DNA of 64,000 nt. Source: Rhodococcus triatomae. Lineage in GTDB: Bacteria > Actinomycetota > Actinomycetes > Mycobacteriales > Mycobacteriaceae. The stretch is from contig NZ_CP048814.1 in assembly GCF_014217785.1 (NCBI RefSeq), positions 4,706,001 through 4,770,000 of the forward strand, read 5' to 3'. The translations under genes were made by a program, and so were the position numbers. Positions 18,028 to 26,960 of the stretch are shown here, piece by piece. Each line of letters opens with the position of its first letter. Position 1 is the first letter of the stretch. The notes beneath the pieces are model-generated. The model was not told the origin of the DNA and did no database searches. It saw nothing but the letters and a program-made list of their open reading frames with translations.

Positions 18028-18891
18028 TCAACGCTCCCCCGCTGGGTATGCCTCGTGCAGCGACCGGACCGGCGCGGCCGGCAGGTCGATGTCGTCGCTC
18101 TGTGCGACCGAGAATCCGATTCCGTACAGCTGTTGCACACTCGCCATGCGCAGATAGGCGTCACTGACCACGAACCCGGTCTGCAGGGGACCCTGGGCCC
18201 CGATCGCCGACACCTCGTAGGGCGAGAACACCGGCCGATTGTCCACCAGCATCGCGCCGCCGGCCTGGCGGATGGTCACGTTCGGTCCCACCCGCACCCC
18301 GTCGACGGCCACCGCCTCCGCCCCGTCGTGCCACAGGGCGTTGACGACCATCTGCAGGTCGCGATCGAGAACGACGGCCCGGTCGCCGACGGTGCGCTGC
18401 GACGAATCGGACAGTCCCGGCCGGGGTGGCGGGTCGGTGAGAGTGACGACGATCCCCGGCCCGTGCACGGGTTCGAGCGCGGCTGCGGACTCGACCTCGC
18501 GTAGCGCCGCGAGCACCTGCGCACCCTCCGCATCCCCGGCGAGGACGGTGGTGCGAGCCGCATCGACCTGGGGCGTGAGCTCGTCGCGGCGTGCCTCCAC
18601 TGCCGCGGCCCTGTTCTCGGCGTCGCGCACCGCCGTGAGCAGTTCGCCGCGCTCGCGCTCGGTCCCGGGGATGCGTTCGGCGGCGTCGACCGCCGCGTAG
18701 GCGAGCACGAACCCGACGAGCACCGCCCCGAGCGCCAGCCACAGTCCGGAGGACCACCGGGTGGTGCGGGTGTGGGCCTGGTCGCGGTCCTCGGCCGCCG
18801 CGAGATAGCCCGGGTCGAGGTGCTCGTTCATGAGCGACCGCAGGAGCGACGGCACCGGGTTGCGACGCACCGTCGGGTCGGAACGATCCAT
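18028..18891 (-). CDS. DUF881 membrane-anchored protein (Rv1823 type)
   Basis: A 287-residue paralogue of the DUF881 protein two genes downstream. The membrane helix is near residues 55-75 (LWLALGAVLVGFVLAYAAV), followed by a heptad-like segment (GELLTAVRDAENRAAAVEARRDEL) and the DUF881 domain (GPGIVVTLTDPP ... ALWHDGAEAVAVDGVRVG ... SPYEVSAIGAQGPL). The ATG at 18891 overlaps the stop of the phosphatidyltransferase gene (TGATG), which decides the start. The two DUF881 paralogues on either side of sbp suggest a membrane complex with Sbp; this is inference from conserved synteny. Confidence 0.85.
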   Translation of the reverse strand: MDRSDPTVRRNPVPSLLRSLMNEHLDPGYLAAAEDRDQAHTRTTRWSSGLWLALGAVLVGFVLAYAAVDAAERIPGTERERGELLTAVRDAENRAAAVEARRDELTPQVDAARTTVLAGDAEGAQVLAALREVESAAALEPVHGPGIVVTLTDPPPRPGLSDSSQRTVGDRAVVLDRDLQMVVNALWHDGAEAVAVDGVRVGPNVTIRQAGGAMLVDNRPVFSPYEVSAIGAQGPLQTGFVVSDAYLRMASVQQLYGIGFSVAQSDDIDLPAAPVRSLHEAYPAGER

Positions 18892-19499
18892 CACTGCGCT
18901 TCCCGCCCGGTGACCGGAACCGTCCTGGCGACCACGCGGGCCTCGAGGAGATAGACGATCCCGGTCCAGACGTACAGCGCCGTCCCCCAGATCAGGAAGG
19001 CGAATCCCCACGCCCGGGCGATCCCCGCACCGGCGAAGTCGAGTTGTGCCCCGAGCACCATCGGGAGCCCACACATGAGTGCGAACGTCGCGGCCTTGCC
19101 GAGGTAGATCACGTCCGGGGGCGGAAGTCCCCGGCGCCGGTAGATCGGCAGAGTGCAGGCCAGGATCAGGTCGCGTCCGACGAGGATCACGGCCAGCCAC
19201 CAGGGGATGAAGTCCCGGGCGACGAACGCCACCAGCGTGACGACGACGTAGAGCCGGTCGACGAACGGATCGAGCAGGGCACCGAGTTTCGAGGACTGGT
19301 TCAGCAACCGGGCGAGCTTGCCGTCCAGCCAGTCGGTGGCACCGCTCGCGACCAGGAGGATCAGCGCCCACCCGTCGGCGTGCTGGACGAGGAGCAGGTA
19401 GGCGAACAGCGGCACCCCGACAAGCCGGAGCGCGCTGAGCGCGTTGGGAACCGTCGCGATGCGGTCGGAACGCACGATCTCCGGCTCCACCGAACCCAC
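18891..19499 (-). CDS. CDP-alcohol phosphatidyltransferase (PgsA2 type)
   Basis: A 202-residue polytopic membrane enzyme. It carries the full CDP-alcohol phosphotransferase signature D-x2-DG-x2-AR-x8-G-x3-D-x3-D in DWLDGKLARLL followed by LGALLDPFVDR. It transfers a phosphatidyl group from CDP-diacylglycerol to an alcohol; Rv1822 (PgsA2) is annotated as a phosphatidylglycerophosphate or cardiolipin-type synthase, and the exact acceptor cannot be read from sequence. The GTG at 19499 (VGSVEPEIV) is chosen because GGGAGGGG precedes it by 5-6 nt. It is the first gene of the run continuing into DUF881-sbp-DUF881. Confidence 0.87.
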   Translation of the reverse strand: MGSVEPEIVRSDRIATVPNALSALRLVGVPLFAYLLLVQHADGWALILLVASGATDWLDGKLARLLNQSSKLGALLDPFVDRLYVVVTLVAFVARDFIPWWLAVILVGRDLILACTLPIYRRRGLPPPDVIYLGKAATFALMCGLPMVLGAQLDFAGAGIARAWGFAFLIWGTALYVWTGIVYLLEARVVARTVPVTGREAQ

Positions 19500-19546
19500 C
19501 TGTGCCCCTCCCGGTTGTCTCGCGCCGCTCGATGCCGCCACTCTTC

Positions 19547-19594
19547 CACATGGTGCCGTCCGGCTCCGGCCACATGGTGCCGCGCGGCTCCGGC
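19547..19594. repeat. Two tandem 24-bp repeats
   Basis: Copies at 19547-19570 and 19571-19594 share CACATGGTGCCG at the start and CGGCTCCGGC at the end, with two mismatches. They lie in the gap between the phosphatidyltransferase and NUDIX genes, upstream of the former. Confidence 0.7.
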
Positions 19595-19598
19595 GCGT

Positions 19599-20228
19599 TC
19601 AGCGCCAGGCGAACACCGGCTGCTCGTATTCGTCGACCCGGGTGTGTCGGCCGTGCAGCGCCACCTCGCGGAACTGGTGGATCACGGCGCCGGTCGGCGC
19701 GTGGACCAGGTGCCCACGGAACGGCCACTGGATCACCGGCCGCGGCGATTGTTCGATGCGAGCGAACCGCGGGTCGACGTCGAGTTCGTCCGGGGTGACC
19801 GCGAACACCGTGTGCACCTCGGCCGGATTCGGCTCGGCGTCCTCGATCCGCTGATCGGTCCACACGACGAACGGGGTGATGACGAATCCGGAGCGGGTGA
19901 CGTAGTCGTCGAGCCGTCCGAGCACCTCGGAAGGGGTGACGGCGACACCGAGTTCCTCGGCCAGCTCACGGCGGGCGGCGTCCGCGGCGGTCTCCCCCGG
20001 GTCGACGCTGCCGCCGGGCAGGGCGAACTGTCCGGCGTGAGCGCGCATCGATCCCGGCCTCATGGTGAGGGGCAGGACATACCCGCCCGCCGCATCCCGC
20101 ATCACCGCGAGCACCACCGATGCGGCGCGGCGCCCGTCCGGCTCCACCGTCCGTGGCGCGAATTCCGCCAGCGTCCGGCTCAACCTGTCCCGGTCGAGTG
20201 GAGAGGTGCCGGATACGTTCGACGTCAT
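19599..20228 (-). CDS. NUDIX hydrolase (CoA pyrophosphatase-like)
   Basis: A 209-residue protein with a complete NUDIX box, G-x5-E-x7-REUxEExGU, in GGSVDPGETAADAARRELAEE. The upstream block RPGSMRAHAGQFALPGG resembles the UPF0035/CoA-diphosphatase subgroup (NudL), which hydrolyses CoA derivatives. The assignment to CoA is tentative because the region after the NUDIX box (DDYVTRSGFVITPFVVW) also occurs in other members. The ATG at 20228 overlaps the TGA of the aminopeptidase gene (TGATG); a GTG sits one codon upstream. It is probably co-transcribed with pepN. Confidence 0.85.
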   Translation of the reverse strand: MTSNVSGTSPLDRDRLSRTLAEFAPRTVEPDGRRAASVVLAVMRDAAGGYVLPLTMRPGSMRAHAGQFALPGGSVDPGETAADAARRELAEELGVAVTPSEVLGRLDDYVTRSGFVITPFVVWTDQRIEDAEPNPAEVHTVFAVTPDELDVDPRFARIEQSPRPVIQWPFRGHLVHAPTGAVIHQFREVALHGRHTRVDEYEQPVFAWR

Positions 20229-22777
20229 CACCGAGGTCTATCACTTCGTGCTCGGGCGCGGAGCGCACGGGCCAGGTGGTCGCGCTGCTCGAGTACCAGC
20301 CGACGCAGCGCCGCCGGTGCGTCGCCGTTGTCGGTCAGCCACGCGTCGGCATCGTCGGTGGATTCGGAATCGGGAAAGAGCCCGACGACGAAGCGACGGG
20401 CCAGTTCGATGCTGCGCCGTTCCCAGACCTGCCGCAACGATACGAAGTATGCGCCGGCATACGGACCTGTCAGATCGGCGCGGCCACCGGCCGTGAACCC
20501 GGAGACGACGGCGTCGAGCTGGTCGTTGGACAGTGTGCCGTCCGTCTGCGCCTCGTCGTCCTGCGTGCCGGCACGGTGGATTCTCGCCCACACCGTGGCC
20601 TTGACGTCCGGGTCCGGCGCGGAGGTGAGCGCACGCAGGTACGCGGTGCGTCCACTGCCGGTGTCGTCGTCGGCGAGTTCGCGGTCGAGATCGTCCGCGT
20701 CGGCATTGCCCGTCGCGACGAGGGCGGTCCACAGCGCCCACCGCAGATCCGGGTCCGGGTGGACCAGCTCGACGGCGAGTTCCTCGAGCCTCCCCGTTCT
20801 CTCGTGGCCCTTCGGGGGCTCGAGGAGCGCCCGGATACCGTCCGCGTAGCGGCCGTCGAACGCCGACGCGGCCGCGAGTGCCCGCGCCCAGGACAATTGC
20901 GCGTCGCTCCTCGGGGCCGCGCGCTGTACCTCGTTCCACACCGTGTCGAGCCAGGCCTGCCAGGCGGCGGGACGCTGCTCCACGGGAAGGTAGTGCGCGA
21001 TGGCGAAGGCCGCGTTGCCGAGCACGGAGGTCAGCAGGACGTTGCTGGTTTCGGCCGGTGCGTGCCGGCGCGCCACCGACAGGTATCGGTCGACGTCCAG
21101 TTCGGCGTCCCGGGTGGCGTTCCACAGCGCGGACCACACCAGGCCGCGGGCGAGCGGATCGACGATGCGATCCAGTGCCTCCTCGACGGTCCGCAGCGAG
21201 GACTCGTCGAGCCTCACCTTCGCGTAGGTGAGGTCGTCGTCGTTGAGCAACACCACTGCGGCGGGCGCGATGTCCACCGGCGTGCGCTCCTCGACGAGAT
21301 CGAGTTCGAGGCGTTCGACGCGAACCAGACGCCCCGCCGCGTCCGGCTCGTACCGTCCCACGGCGATCCGGTGTGGCCGCGGGTCGGTCTGGACGATCGC
21401 CGTTCCGTCCCAGGACAGGGTGGACACACCGCTGGTCTCCAGCCAGCGCCGGGACCACTCGGTGAGATCGCGTCCCGACGACTCCTCGAGCACCGCGAGC
21501 AGATCCGCGAGCGTCGTGTTCCCGAACTCGTGTGCACGGAAGTAGCGGCGGGCGCCGGTGAAGAATGCCTCGCGTCCCACGTACGCGACGAGCTGCTTCA
21601 GCACGCTCGCCCCCTTGGCGTAGGTGATGCCGTCGAAGTTCAGCTTGGCCGCCTCGAGATCGCCGATGTCGGCGACGATCGGGTGGGTCGTCGGCAGCTG
21701 GTCCTGCAGGTAGGCCCAGGCCTTGCGCCGGTTCGCGAAGGCCACCCATGCGTCGTCGAATCGGGTCGCCTCCGCACCGACCAGTGCTCCCATGTAGTCG
21801 GCGAAGGACTCCTTGAGCCACAGGTCGTCCCACCACGCCATGGTGACCAGGTCGCCGAACCACATGTGCGCCATCTCGTGCAGGACGGTGTTCGCGCGGC
21901 GCTGGTGTTGTTCCTCGGTGGACGCGCCGCGGAAGATGTAGGCCTCGGTGAAGGTGACGCACCCGGGGTTCTCCATCGCACCGAGGTTGTACTCGGGCAC
22001 GAAGACCTGGTCGTACTTGCCGAACGGGTACGGATAGTCGAAGTGTTCGGCGTAGAAGTCCATGCCCTGCCGGGTGATCTCGACGATCTCCTCGGCATCG
22101 AGGTGCGGCGCCAGCGACGCGCGGCAGTAGATCCCGAGCGGCACCACGAGATCGCCTCGACGCCAATCGGATTCGACGCGGTGGTACGGGCCCGCGACGA
22201 CCGCGGTGATGTACGTGGAGATCGGCAGGGTCGGCTCGAACGTCACGCGGTCGCCCCGCCGGTGGGCGACTCGCTGATTGGACAGCACCTGCCAGGACTC
22301 GGGAGCCTCGACGACGAAGGTGAACGGGGCCTTGAGATCCGGCTGTTCGAAGCAGGCGAAGACCCGGCGGACGTCGGCAGGTTCGTACTGGGTGTACAGG
22401 TAGGTGGCGCCGTCCACCGGATCCGTGAACCGGTGCATCCCCTCCCCCGAGCGGCTGTAGGTGCCGCGGGCCTCGACCGTGACCACGTTCACCGAGCCGA
22501 GCCCGGTGAGTTCGATCCGAGCGCCGTCGTAGCGGACCGGGACGTCGAGTCCGTTGACGGTGACGGCGTCGACTCGCGCGCCGAGGAAGTCGAGCCAGGT
22601 CCGGTCGGTGCGGGCCGCGAACTCGACGGTCGTCCGGGTCGGGAACGTCGTCGCCCCGGCGTCGGTGGCCGTGGCCGGTGCGGCGTCACGCAGGTCCAGT
22701 TCCACCCGATAGCCGAGCACGTCGATCTCGGTCTTGCGGCGGGCGGTGTCCTCGCGGGTCAGGTTGGCGGTGCTCAC
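20228..22777 (-). CDS. pepN: M1-family aminopeptidase N
   Basis: An 849-residue zinc aminopeptidase (gluzincin). The exopeptidase motif GAMENPG is at residues ~266-272 and HEMAH at ~300-304, with the second-zinc glutamate in the following LWLKESFADYMG. These bind the free N-terminus and Zn respectively. The C-terminal ~400 residues form the helical ERAP1-like domain typical of actinobacterial PepN. Probable cytoplasmic role: trimming peptides in protein turnover. The GTG at 22777 (VSTANLTRED) gives the canonical N-terminus. It is divergent from the aldo/keto reductase with only 34 bp between starts, and overlaps the NUDIX gene at its 3' end. Confidence 0.95.
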   Translation of the reverse strand: MSTANLTREDTARRKTEIDVLGYRVELDLRDAAPATATDAGATTFPTRTTVEFAARTDRTWLDFLGARVDAVTVNGLDVPVRYDGARIELTGLGSVNVVTVEARGTYSRSGEGMHRFTDPVDGATYLYTQYEPADVRRVFACFEQPDLKAPFTFVVEAPESWQVLSNQRVAHRRGDRVTFEPTLPISTYITAVVAGPYHRVESDWRRGDLVVPLGIYCRASLAPHLDAEEIVEITRQGMDFYAEHFDYPYPFGKYDQVFVPEYNLGAMENPGCVTFTEAYIFRGASTEEQHQRRANTVLHEMAHMWFGDLVTMAWWDDLWLKESFADYMGALVGAEATRFDDAWVAFANRRKAWAYLQDQLPTTHPIVADIGDLEAAKLNFDGITYAKGASVLKQLVAYVGREAFFTGARRYFRAHEFGNTTLADLLAVLEESSGRDLTEWSRRWLETSGVSTLSWDGTAIVQTDPRPHRIAVGRYEPDAAGRLVRVERLELDLVEERTPVDIAPAAVVLLNDDDLTYAKVRLDESSLRTVEEALDRIVDPLARGLVWSALWNATRDAELDVDRYLSVARRHAPAETSNVLLTSVLGNAAFAIAHYLPVEQRPAAWQAWLDTVWNEVQRAAPRSDAQLSWARALAAASAFDGRYADGIRALLEPPKGHERTGRLEELAVELVHPDPDLRWALWTALVATGNADADDLDRELADDDTGSGRTAYLRALTSAPDPDVKATVWARIHRAGTQDDEAQTDGTLSNDQLDAVVSGFTAGGRADLTGPYAGAYFVSLRQVWERRSIELARRFVVGLFPDSESTDDADAWLTDNGDAPAALRRLVLEQRDHLARALRARARSDRPR

Positions 22778-22811
22778 GAAACCCGATCCTGCCATCTGTG
22801 TGGCGCCTACG

Positions 22812-23675
22812 ATGGAACCCGTGACCTCGCTCGTAGACGGAGGCGTTCCCGAGTACCGCCTCGCGGACGGCACGACGCTCCCCGCGGTGGGCTTCGGCAC
22901 GTACCTCCTGCGCGGAACCGGCGGGGTCGCGGCCATGGTGAGCGCACTGGAGTCGGGCTACCGGCTCCTCGACACCGCCGTGTCCTACGAGAACGAAGGC
23001 GCCGTCGGGGAAGCGATCCGGCGGTCCGGTATCCCCCGCGAACAGATCCGTGTCTCGTCGAAACTCCCTGGCCGCCACCACGAATACGGCGAGGCTATCG
23101 ACACGGTGCACGAATCGTTGTACCGAACAGGTCTCGACTACCTGGATCTGTATCTGATCCACTGGCCGAACCCACGGCAGGGGCGATACGTCGATGCCTG
23201 GCGTGCTCTCGTGGATCTCCGTCGACAGGGCGTGGTCCGTTCGATCGGCGTCTCCAACTTCCTGCCCGAGCATCTCGACCGCCTCGTCGACGAGACCGGG
23301 GTGGCCCCGAGCGTCAACCAGATCGAGTTGCACCCGCGCTTCCCGCAGGCGACGCAACGCGCCGCCGATGCGGGCCTGGGGATTCGCACCCAGTCGTGGA
23401 GTCCGCTCGGCCGCGCCGGTGATCTGCTCCGCGACCCGGAGCTCGCGCGGATCGCGCACACACACGGCCGGTCGATCCCGCAGACGATCCTGCGCTGGCA
23501 CGTACAGCTCGGTACGCTCCCGCTCCCCAAGGCGTCACATGTGGACCGACAACGCGCCAACCTCGAGGTGTTCGACTTCGAACTGGGTGCCGACGAGATG
23601 GAGGCGATCAGCCGCCTCGGGCGGGCCGACGGTCGCTTGAAGGATCAGGATCCGGCGGTCTACGAGGAGTTCTGA
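22812..23675 (+). CDS. Aldo/keto reductase
   Basis: A 287-residue single-domain AKR of the prokaryotic 2,5-diketo-gluconate reductase-like group. It is a TIM barrel that reduces aldehydes or ketones with NADPH. The catalytic tetrad is visible: Asp54 (LLDTAVSYEN), Tyr59, Lys84 (SSKLPG) and His117 (LIHWPNP). The NADPH-binding end LPLPKASHVDRQRAN is present. The ATG at 22812 follows the promoter-sized gap to pepN; the upstream frame has no SD. The physiological substrate is unknown. Its last 16 bp overlap convergently with the GAF regulator gene. Confidence 0.9.
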   Translation: MEPVTSLVDGGVPEYRLADGTTLPAVGFGTYLLRGTGGVAAMVSALESGYRLLDTAVSYENEGAVGEAIRRSGIPREQIRVSSKLPGRHHEYGEAIDTVHESLYRTGLDYLDLYLIHWPNPRQGRYVDAWRALVDLRRQGVVRSIGVSNFLPEHLDRLVDETGVAPSVNQIELHPRFPQATQRAADAGLGIRTQSWSPLGRAGDLLRDPELARIAHTHGRSIPQTILRWHVQLGTLPLPKASHVDRQRANLEVFDFELGADEMEAISRLGRADGRLKDQDPAVYEEF

Positions 23676-24892
23676 TCCACGGCCAAGGTGACGTCGACAT
23701 CGTCGGCGAACCGGTACGGACGCGCCTCGAGCACTCCGCCGAACATCCGGCGCAGCCGGGACATCTCCGCACGGACGGTCACGACGCGGCTGCGGTCGGC
23801 GAAGAGGTGCGCCGCGAGGTCTGCGGCGGACAGGCCGTCGCGGTGTCGGGCGAGCAGGCACAGCACGTCCGCGTGTCGCGGACTCGGATGGTGGACCCAT
23901 TGTCCGTGCGTGGTTCCGATCCGCACCGTTGCCGTGGAGGAACGCAGGTCGAGGTGGACCGTCGTCGCAGATGCGGGGTCGTCGATTCCGTGGGGCACCG
24001 GCCGGACGAGCCCGCCACCCGGGAGCGGATCCACCTCGCACAGGCCCCATACCGGGAGCCGGTGCCGTCCGGCGCGCACGCCTTCGGGGAGCGGGATCCG
24101 GTCGGCCGGTGACATCGCATCCACCGCGGCGACCCACCCGTCGGTGTCGAGCGCGGCCACCGGGCCCGCGCGTCCCGCCAGAAGTGGTGCCGCGACCCTG
24201 CGCAGTCGATCCAGCCGACGACGATGCTGTTCCCTCAGTTCCGATTCGGCGAGCCTGGACACGGCATCGACGAGGGCCACGGTGGCCGGATGCGCGGTGC
24301 GTGCCGGGCCGCTGACGTCGAGTACACCGATGACGCGTCCGGTTGCCGGGTCCCGTATCGGCGCGCCGGCGCACGTCCACTGATGATGGCTGCGCACGTA
24401 GTGCTCCGCCGAGAAGATCTGCACGGCACGGCGCGTCACGAGTGCGGTACCGATGGCGTTGGTCCCGACCGCGTCCTCGGCCCAGTTGGCACCCGGCACG
24501 AAACCCAACCCGTCCGCCCGGCCGATCGCCACGGGCGCGCCCTCGCGCCACAGGATGGTGCCGTCCCTGTCGGCGATGATCGCGACCGTCTCCCCGTCGT
24601 CGAGCAACGTCTCGACTCCCGCGGTGAGGCGGTCCACCACCACGTCGAGTCCCGAACTCCTCCGGTGCGCCTCGAGAGTCGGCCCGTCGACTGTCGCGGA
24701 CGCGGCACCACAGTCCGGGTCCACTCCGCGCTCTCGCACTCTCCGCCAGGAGTCACCGACCACCTCGCGGGGGCGTGCGGGCGCCTTCTCCCCCGCCATG
24801 GTCGCGTCGTACACCGCCGCCAGCAATCGCGCGTAGTGGCGCGGATCCTCCCCGGCCGATACTGCCGGCTCGGGACCGCGGACTGGGGTCAT
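23660..24892 (-). CDS. GAF-domain transcriptional regulator
   Basis: A 410-residue regulator. Residues ~70-220 form a GAF-type sensor (VAIIADRDGTILWREG ... GFVPGANWAEDAVGTNAIGTAL ... GVLDVSGPA) as in AcoR-like activators. There is no sigma-54 AAA+ domain; instead the C-terminus has a winged HTH (LSAADLAAHLFADRSRVVTVRAEMSRLRRMFG). I chose ATG 24892 (MTPVRGPEP). It is transcribed divergently from the flavin monooxygenase across 136 bp, so control of that gene is likely. Related actinobacterial proteins often sit beside aldehyde or alcohol oxidation genes. The 3' end overlaps the aldo/keto reductase by 16 bp. Confidence 0.85.
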   Translation of the reverse strand: MTPVRGPEPAVSAGEDPRHYARLLAAVYDATMAGEKAPARPREVVGDSWRRVRERGVDPDCGAASATVDGPTLEAHRRSSGLDVVVDRLTAGVETLLDDGETVAIIADRDGTILWREGAPVAIGRADGLGFVPGANWAEDAVGTNAIGTALVTRRAVQIFSAEHYVRSHHQWTCAGAPIRDPATGRVIGVLDVSGPARTAHPATVALVDAVSRLAESELREQHRRRLDRLRRVAAPLLAGRAGPVAALDTDGWVAAVDAMSPADRIPLPEGVRAGRHRLPVWGLCEVDPLPGGGLVRPVPHGIDDPASATTVHLDLRSSTATVRIGTTHGQWVHHPSPRHADVLCLLARHRDGLSAADLAAHLFADRSRVVTVRAEMSRLRRMFGGVLEARPYRFADDVDVTLAVDQNSS

Positions 24893-25028
24893 CGCCCGAT
24901 TGTGCGTCGGATCACAGTCGCATGCAACAACCGGCACCGCCGCCGCTACCCCCTGCAACCCTTGCCGCCCATCTCACGATGCAGTGTGCTCTGAATCACA
25001 GGCAACAGACGAGAACGAGGGAGCAGTG

Positions 25029-26903
25029 ATGACCCGGACGATGGAACCACCCCGGCACGACACCGCCGATCGGGCCGCCGGTCCCCAGGAGCGGGTGGAC
25101 GCGTGGCTGACACGGTTCGAGGCGGCACTGAAGGCACAGGACGTGCCAGCCGCGAGCGCGTTGTTCGCCACCGACAGCTACTGGCGCGATCTGGTGTCCT
25201 TCACCTGGAACATCAAGACCGTCGAGGGACGCGACGAGATCGAGGAGATGCTGCGGGCACGCCTCGCCGACACGGCGCCGCGCGATTTCCGGACCCGGGA
25301 GGTGCCGGTCGAGGCGGACGGAGTCGTCAGCGCCTGGCTCGAGTTCGAGACGGCCACCGGACGCGGGGTGGGCCACCTGCGGCTGCGCGCCGACGACGAT
25401 CCCGGTGACGATGCGGGCACATCGGAAGCAGGCGACCGGTGCTGGACGCTGCTCACCACACTCCAGGAGATCCGCGGCCACGAGGAGCGCCGCGGAACGC
25501 GAAGAGACCGGGGCGCGGTGCACGGGTCGGGAGCGGTGACGCAGACGTGGGGAGAGCGCCGGGCCGCGGAAGAACGCGAACTCGGCTACGAGCGCCAGCC
25601 CTTCGTGGTCGTCGTCGGCGGCGGGCAGGGTGGTATCGCCCTGGGTGCGCGACTGCGGCAACTCGGCGTCCCGGCCCTCGTCCTCGACCGCCACGCTCGG
25701 CCGGGCGACCAGTGGCGGGGCCGATACAAATCGCTGTGCCTGCACGACCCCGTCTGGTACGACCACCTCCCCTACCTCCCGTTCCCGGACAACTGGCCGG
25801 TGTTCGCACCGAAGGACAAGATCGGCGACTGGCTCGAGATGTACACCTCCGTGATGGAGGTGCCCTACTGGGGATCGACGACGTGCCGATCGGCGTCCTT
25901 CGACGAGGAGTCGAAGCAGTGGACGGTGGAGGTGGACCGGGACGGCGAGGCGGTGACTCTCACCCCTCGGCACCTGGTGCTCGCGACCGGCATGTCGGGC
26001 ATGCCGAACGTCCCGGACTTCCCGGGAAGCGATCGATTCCTGGGCGACCAGCACCACTCGAGCGAGCATCCCGGCCCGGACGCGTATGCGGGCCGGAAGG
26101 CGGTCGTGATCGGCGCGAACAACTCGGCACACGACATCTGCAAGGCGCTGTACGAGGTGGGCGCGGATGTCACGATGGTCCAGCGCTCGTCGACCCACAT
26201 CGTCAAGTCCGAATCCCTGATGGAACTCGGCCTCGGCGACCTCTACTCCGAACGTGCCCTCGCCGCCGGGATGACCACGGAGAAGGCGGATCTCACGTTC
26301 GCCTCCCTGCCGTACCGGATCATGCACGAGTTCCAGATCCCGATCTACGACAAGATCCGCGAGCGTGACCGCGACTTCTACGATCGGCTGGAGAAGGCCG
26401 GGTTCGCCCACGACTGGGGCGACGACGGGTCGGGCCTGTTCATGAAGTACCTGCGTCGCGGCTCCGGCTACTACATCGATGTCGGCGCGTCCGAACTCGT
26501 CGCGGACGGGAAGATCCACCTGGCAGCGGGCGAGGTACGCGAACTCACCGAGAACACGGTCGTCCTCGCGGACGGCACGGAACTCGAAGCGGACCTGGTG
26601 GTGTACGCGACCGGGTACGGATCGATGAACGGCTGGGCAGCGGATCTGATCGGCCAGGACGTCGCCGACAAGGTCGGCAAGTGCTGGGGCCTGGGCTCGG
26701 ACACCACCAAGGATCCGGGACCCTGGGAGGGCGAACAGCGCAACATGTGGAAGCCCACTCGGCAGGAGGCACTGTGGTTCCACGGCGGCAACCTGCATCA
26801 GTCCCGGCACTATTCCCTGTACCTGGCGTTGCAACTGAAGGCGCGCCACGAACGGATCCCGACGCCGGTGTTCGGGTTGCAGGAGGTGCACCACCTCAGC
26901 TGA
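25029..26903 (+). CDS. Flavin-containing monooxygenase with N-terminal NTF2-like domain
   Basis: A 624-residue enzyme. Residues ~15-135 resemble a SnoaL/NTF2-like fold (WLTRFEAALKAQDVPAASALF ... SYWRDLVSFTWNIKTVEGRDEIEEML). From ~residue 190 there is an FAD Rossmann motif (VVVVGGGQGGIALGARL), an NADPH site (KAVVIGANNSAHDICKAL, ~residue 360) and the ATG-type strand DLVVYATGYGSMNGW. This matches FMO/Baeyer-Villiger-like monooxygenases (HMFM-type YUC family). They insert one O2-derived oxygen into a substrate using NADPH; the substrate is unknown. ATG 25029 has GAGGGAGCAG upstream. The GAF regulator is divergent. Confidence 0.88.
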   Translation: MTRTMEPPRHDTADRAAGPQERVDAWLTRFEAALKAQDVPAASALFATDSYWRDLVSFTWNIKTVEGRDEIEEMLRARLADTAPRDFRTREVPVEADGVVSAWLEFETATGRGVGHLRLRADDDPGDDAGTSEAGDRCWTLLTTLQEIRGHEERRGTRRDRGAVHGSGAVTQTWGERRAAEERELGYERQPFVVVVGGGQGGIALGARLRQLGVPALVLDRHARPGDQWRGRYKSLCLHDPVWYDHLPYLPFPDNWPVFAPKDKIGDWLEMYTSVMEVPYWGSTTCRSASFDEESKQWTVEVDRDGEAVTLTPRHLVLATGMSGMPNVPDFPGSDRFLGDQHHSSEHPGPDAYAGRKAVVIGANNSAHDICKALYEVGADVTMVQRSSTHIVKSESLMELGLGDLYSERALAAGMTTEKADLTFASLPYRIMHEFQIPIYDKIRERDRDFYDRLEKAGFAHDWGDDGSGLFMKYLRRGSGYYIDVGASELVADGKIHLAAGEVRELTENTVVLADGTELEADLVVYATGYGSMNGWAADLIGQDVADKVGKCWGLGSDTTKDPGPWEGEQRNMWKPTRQEALWFHGGNLHQSRHYSLYLALQLKARHERIPTPVFGLQEVHHLS

Positions 26904-26948
26904 GAAGTAGGCGGGTGTGGGCCCTATCCGCCCGCACCCGCCTACTTC
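26904..26948. terminator. Bidirectional terminator hairpin
   Basis: GAAGTAGGCGGGTG (26904-26917) pairs with CACCCGCCTACTTC (26935-26948), extended inside by GGGC/GCCC. It lies between the convergent monooxygenase and siderophore-interacting protein genes. Confidence 0.75.
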
Positions 26949-26960
26949 CGTCCCGAAGGT

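Noticed and set aside
20120..23422. Long plus-strand open frame across pepN
   Set aside because: Antisense shadow of the aminopeptidase gene, no recognisable motif.
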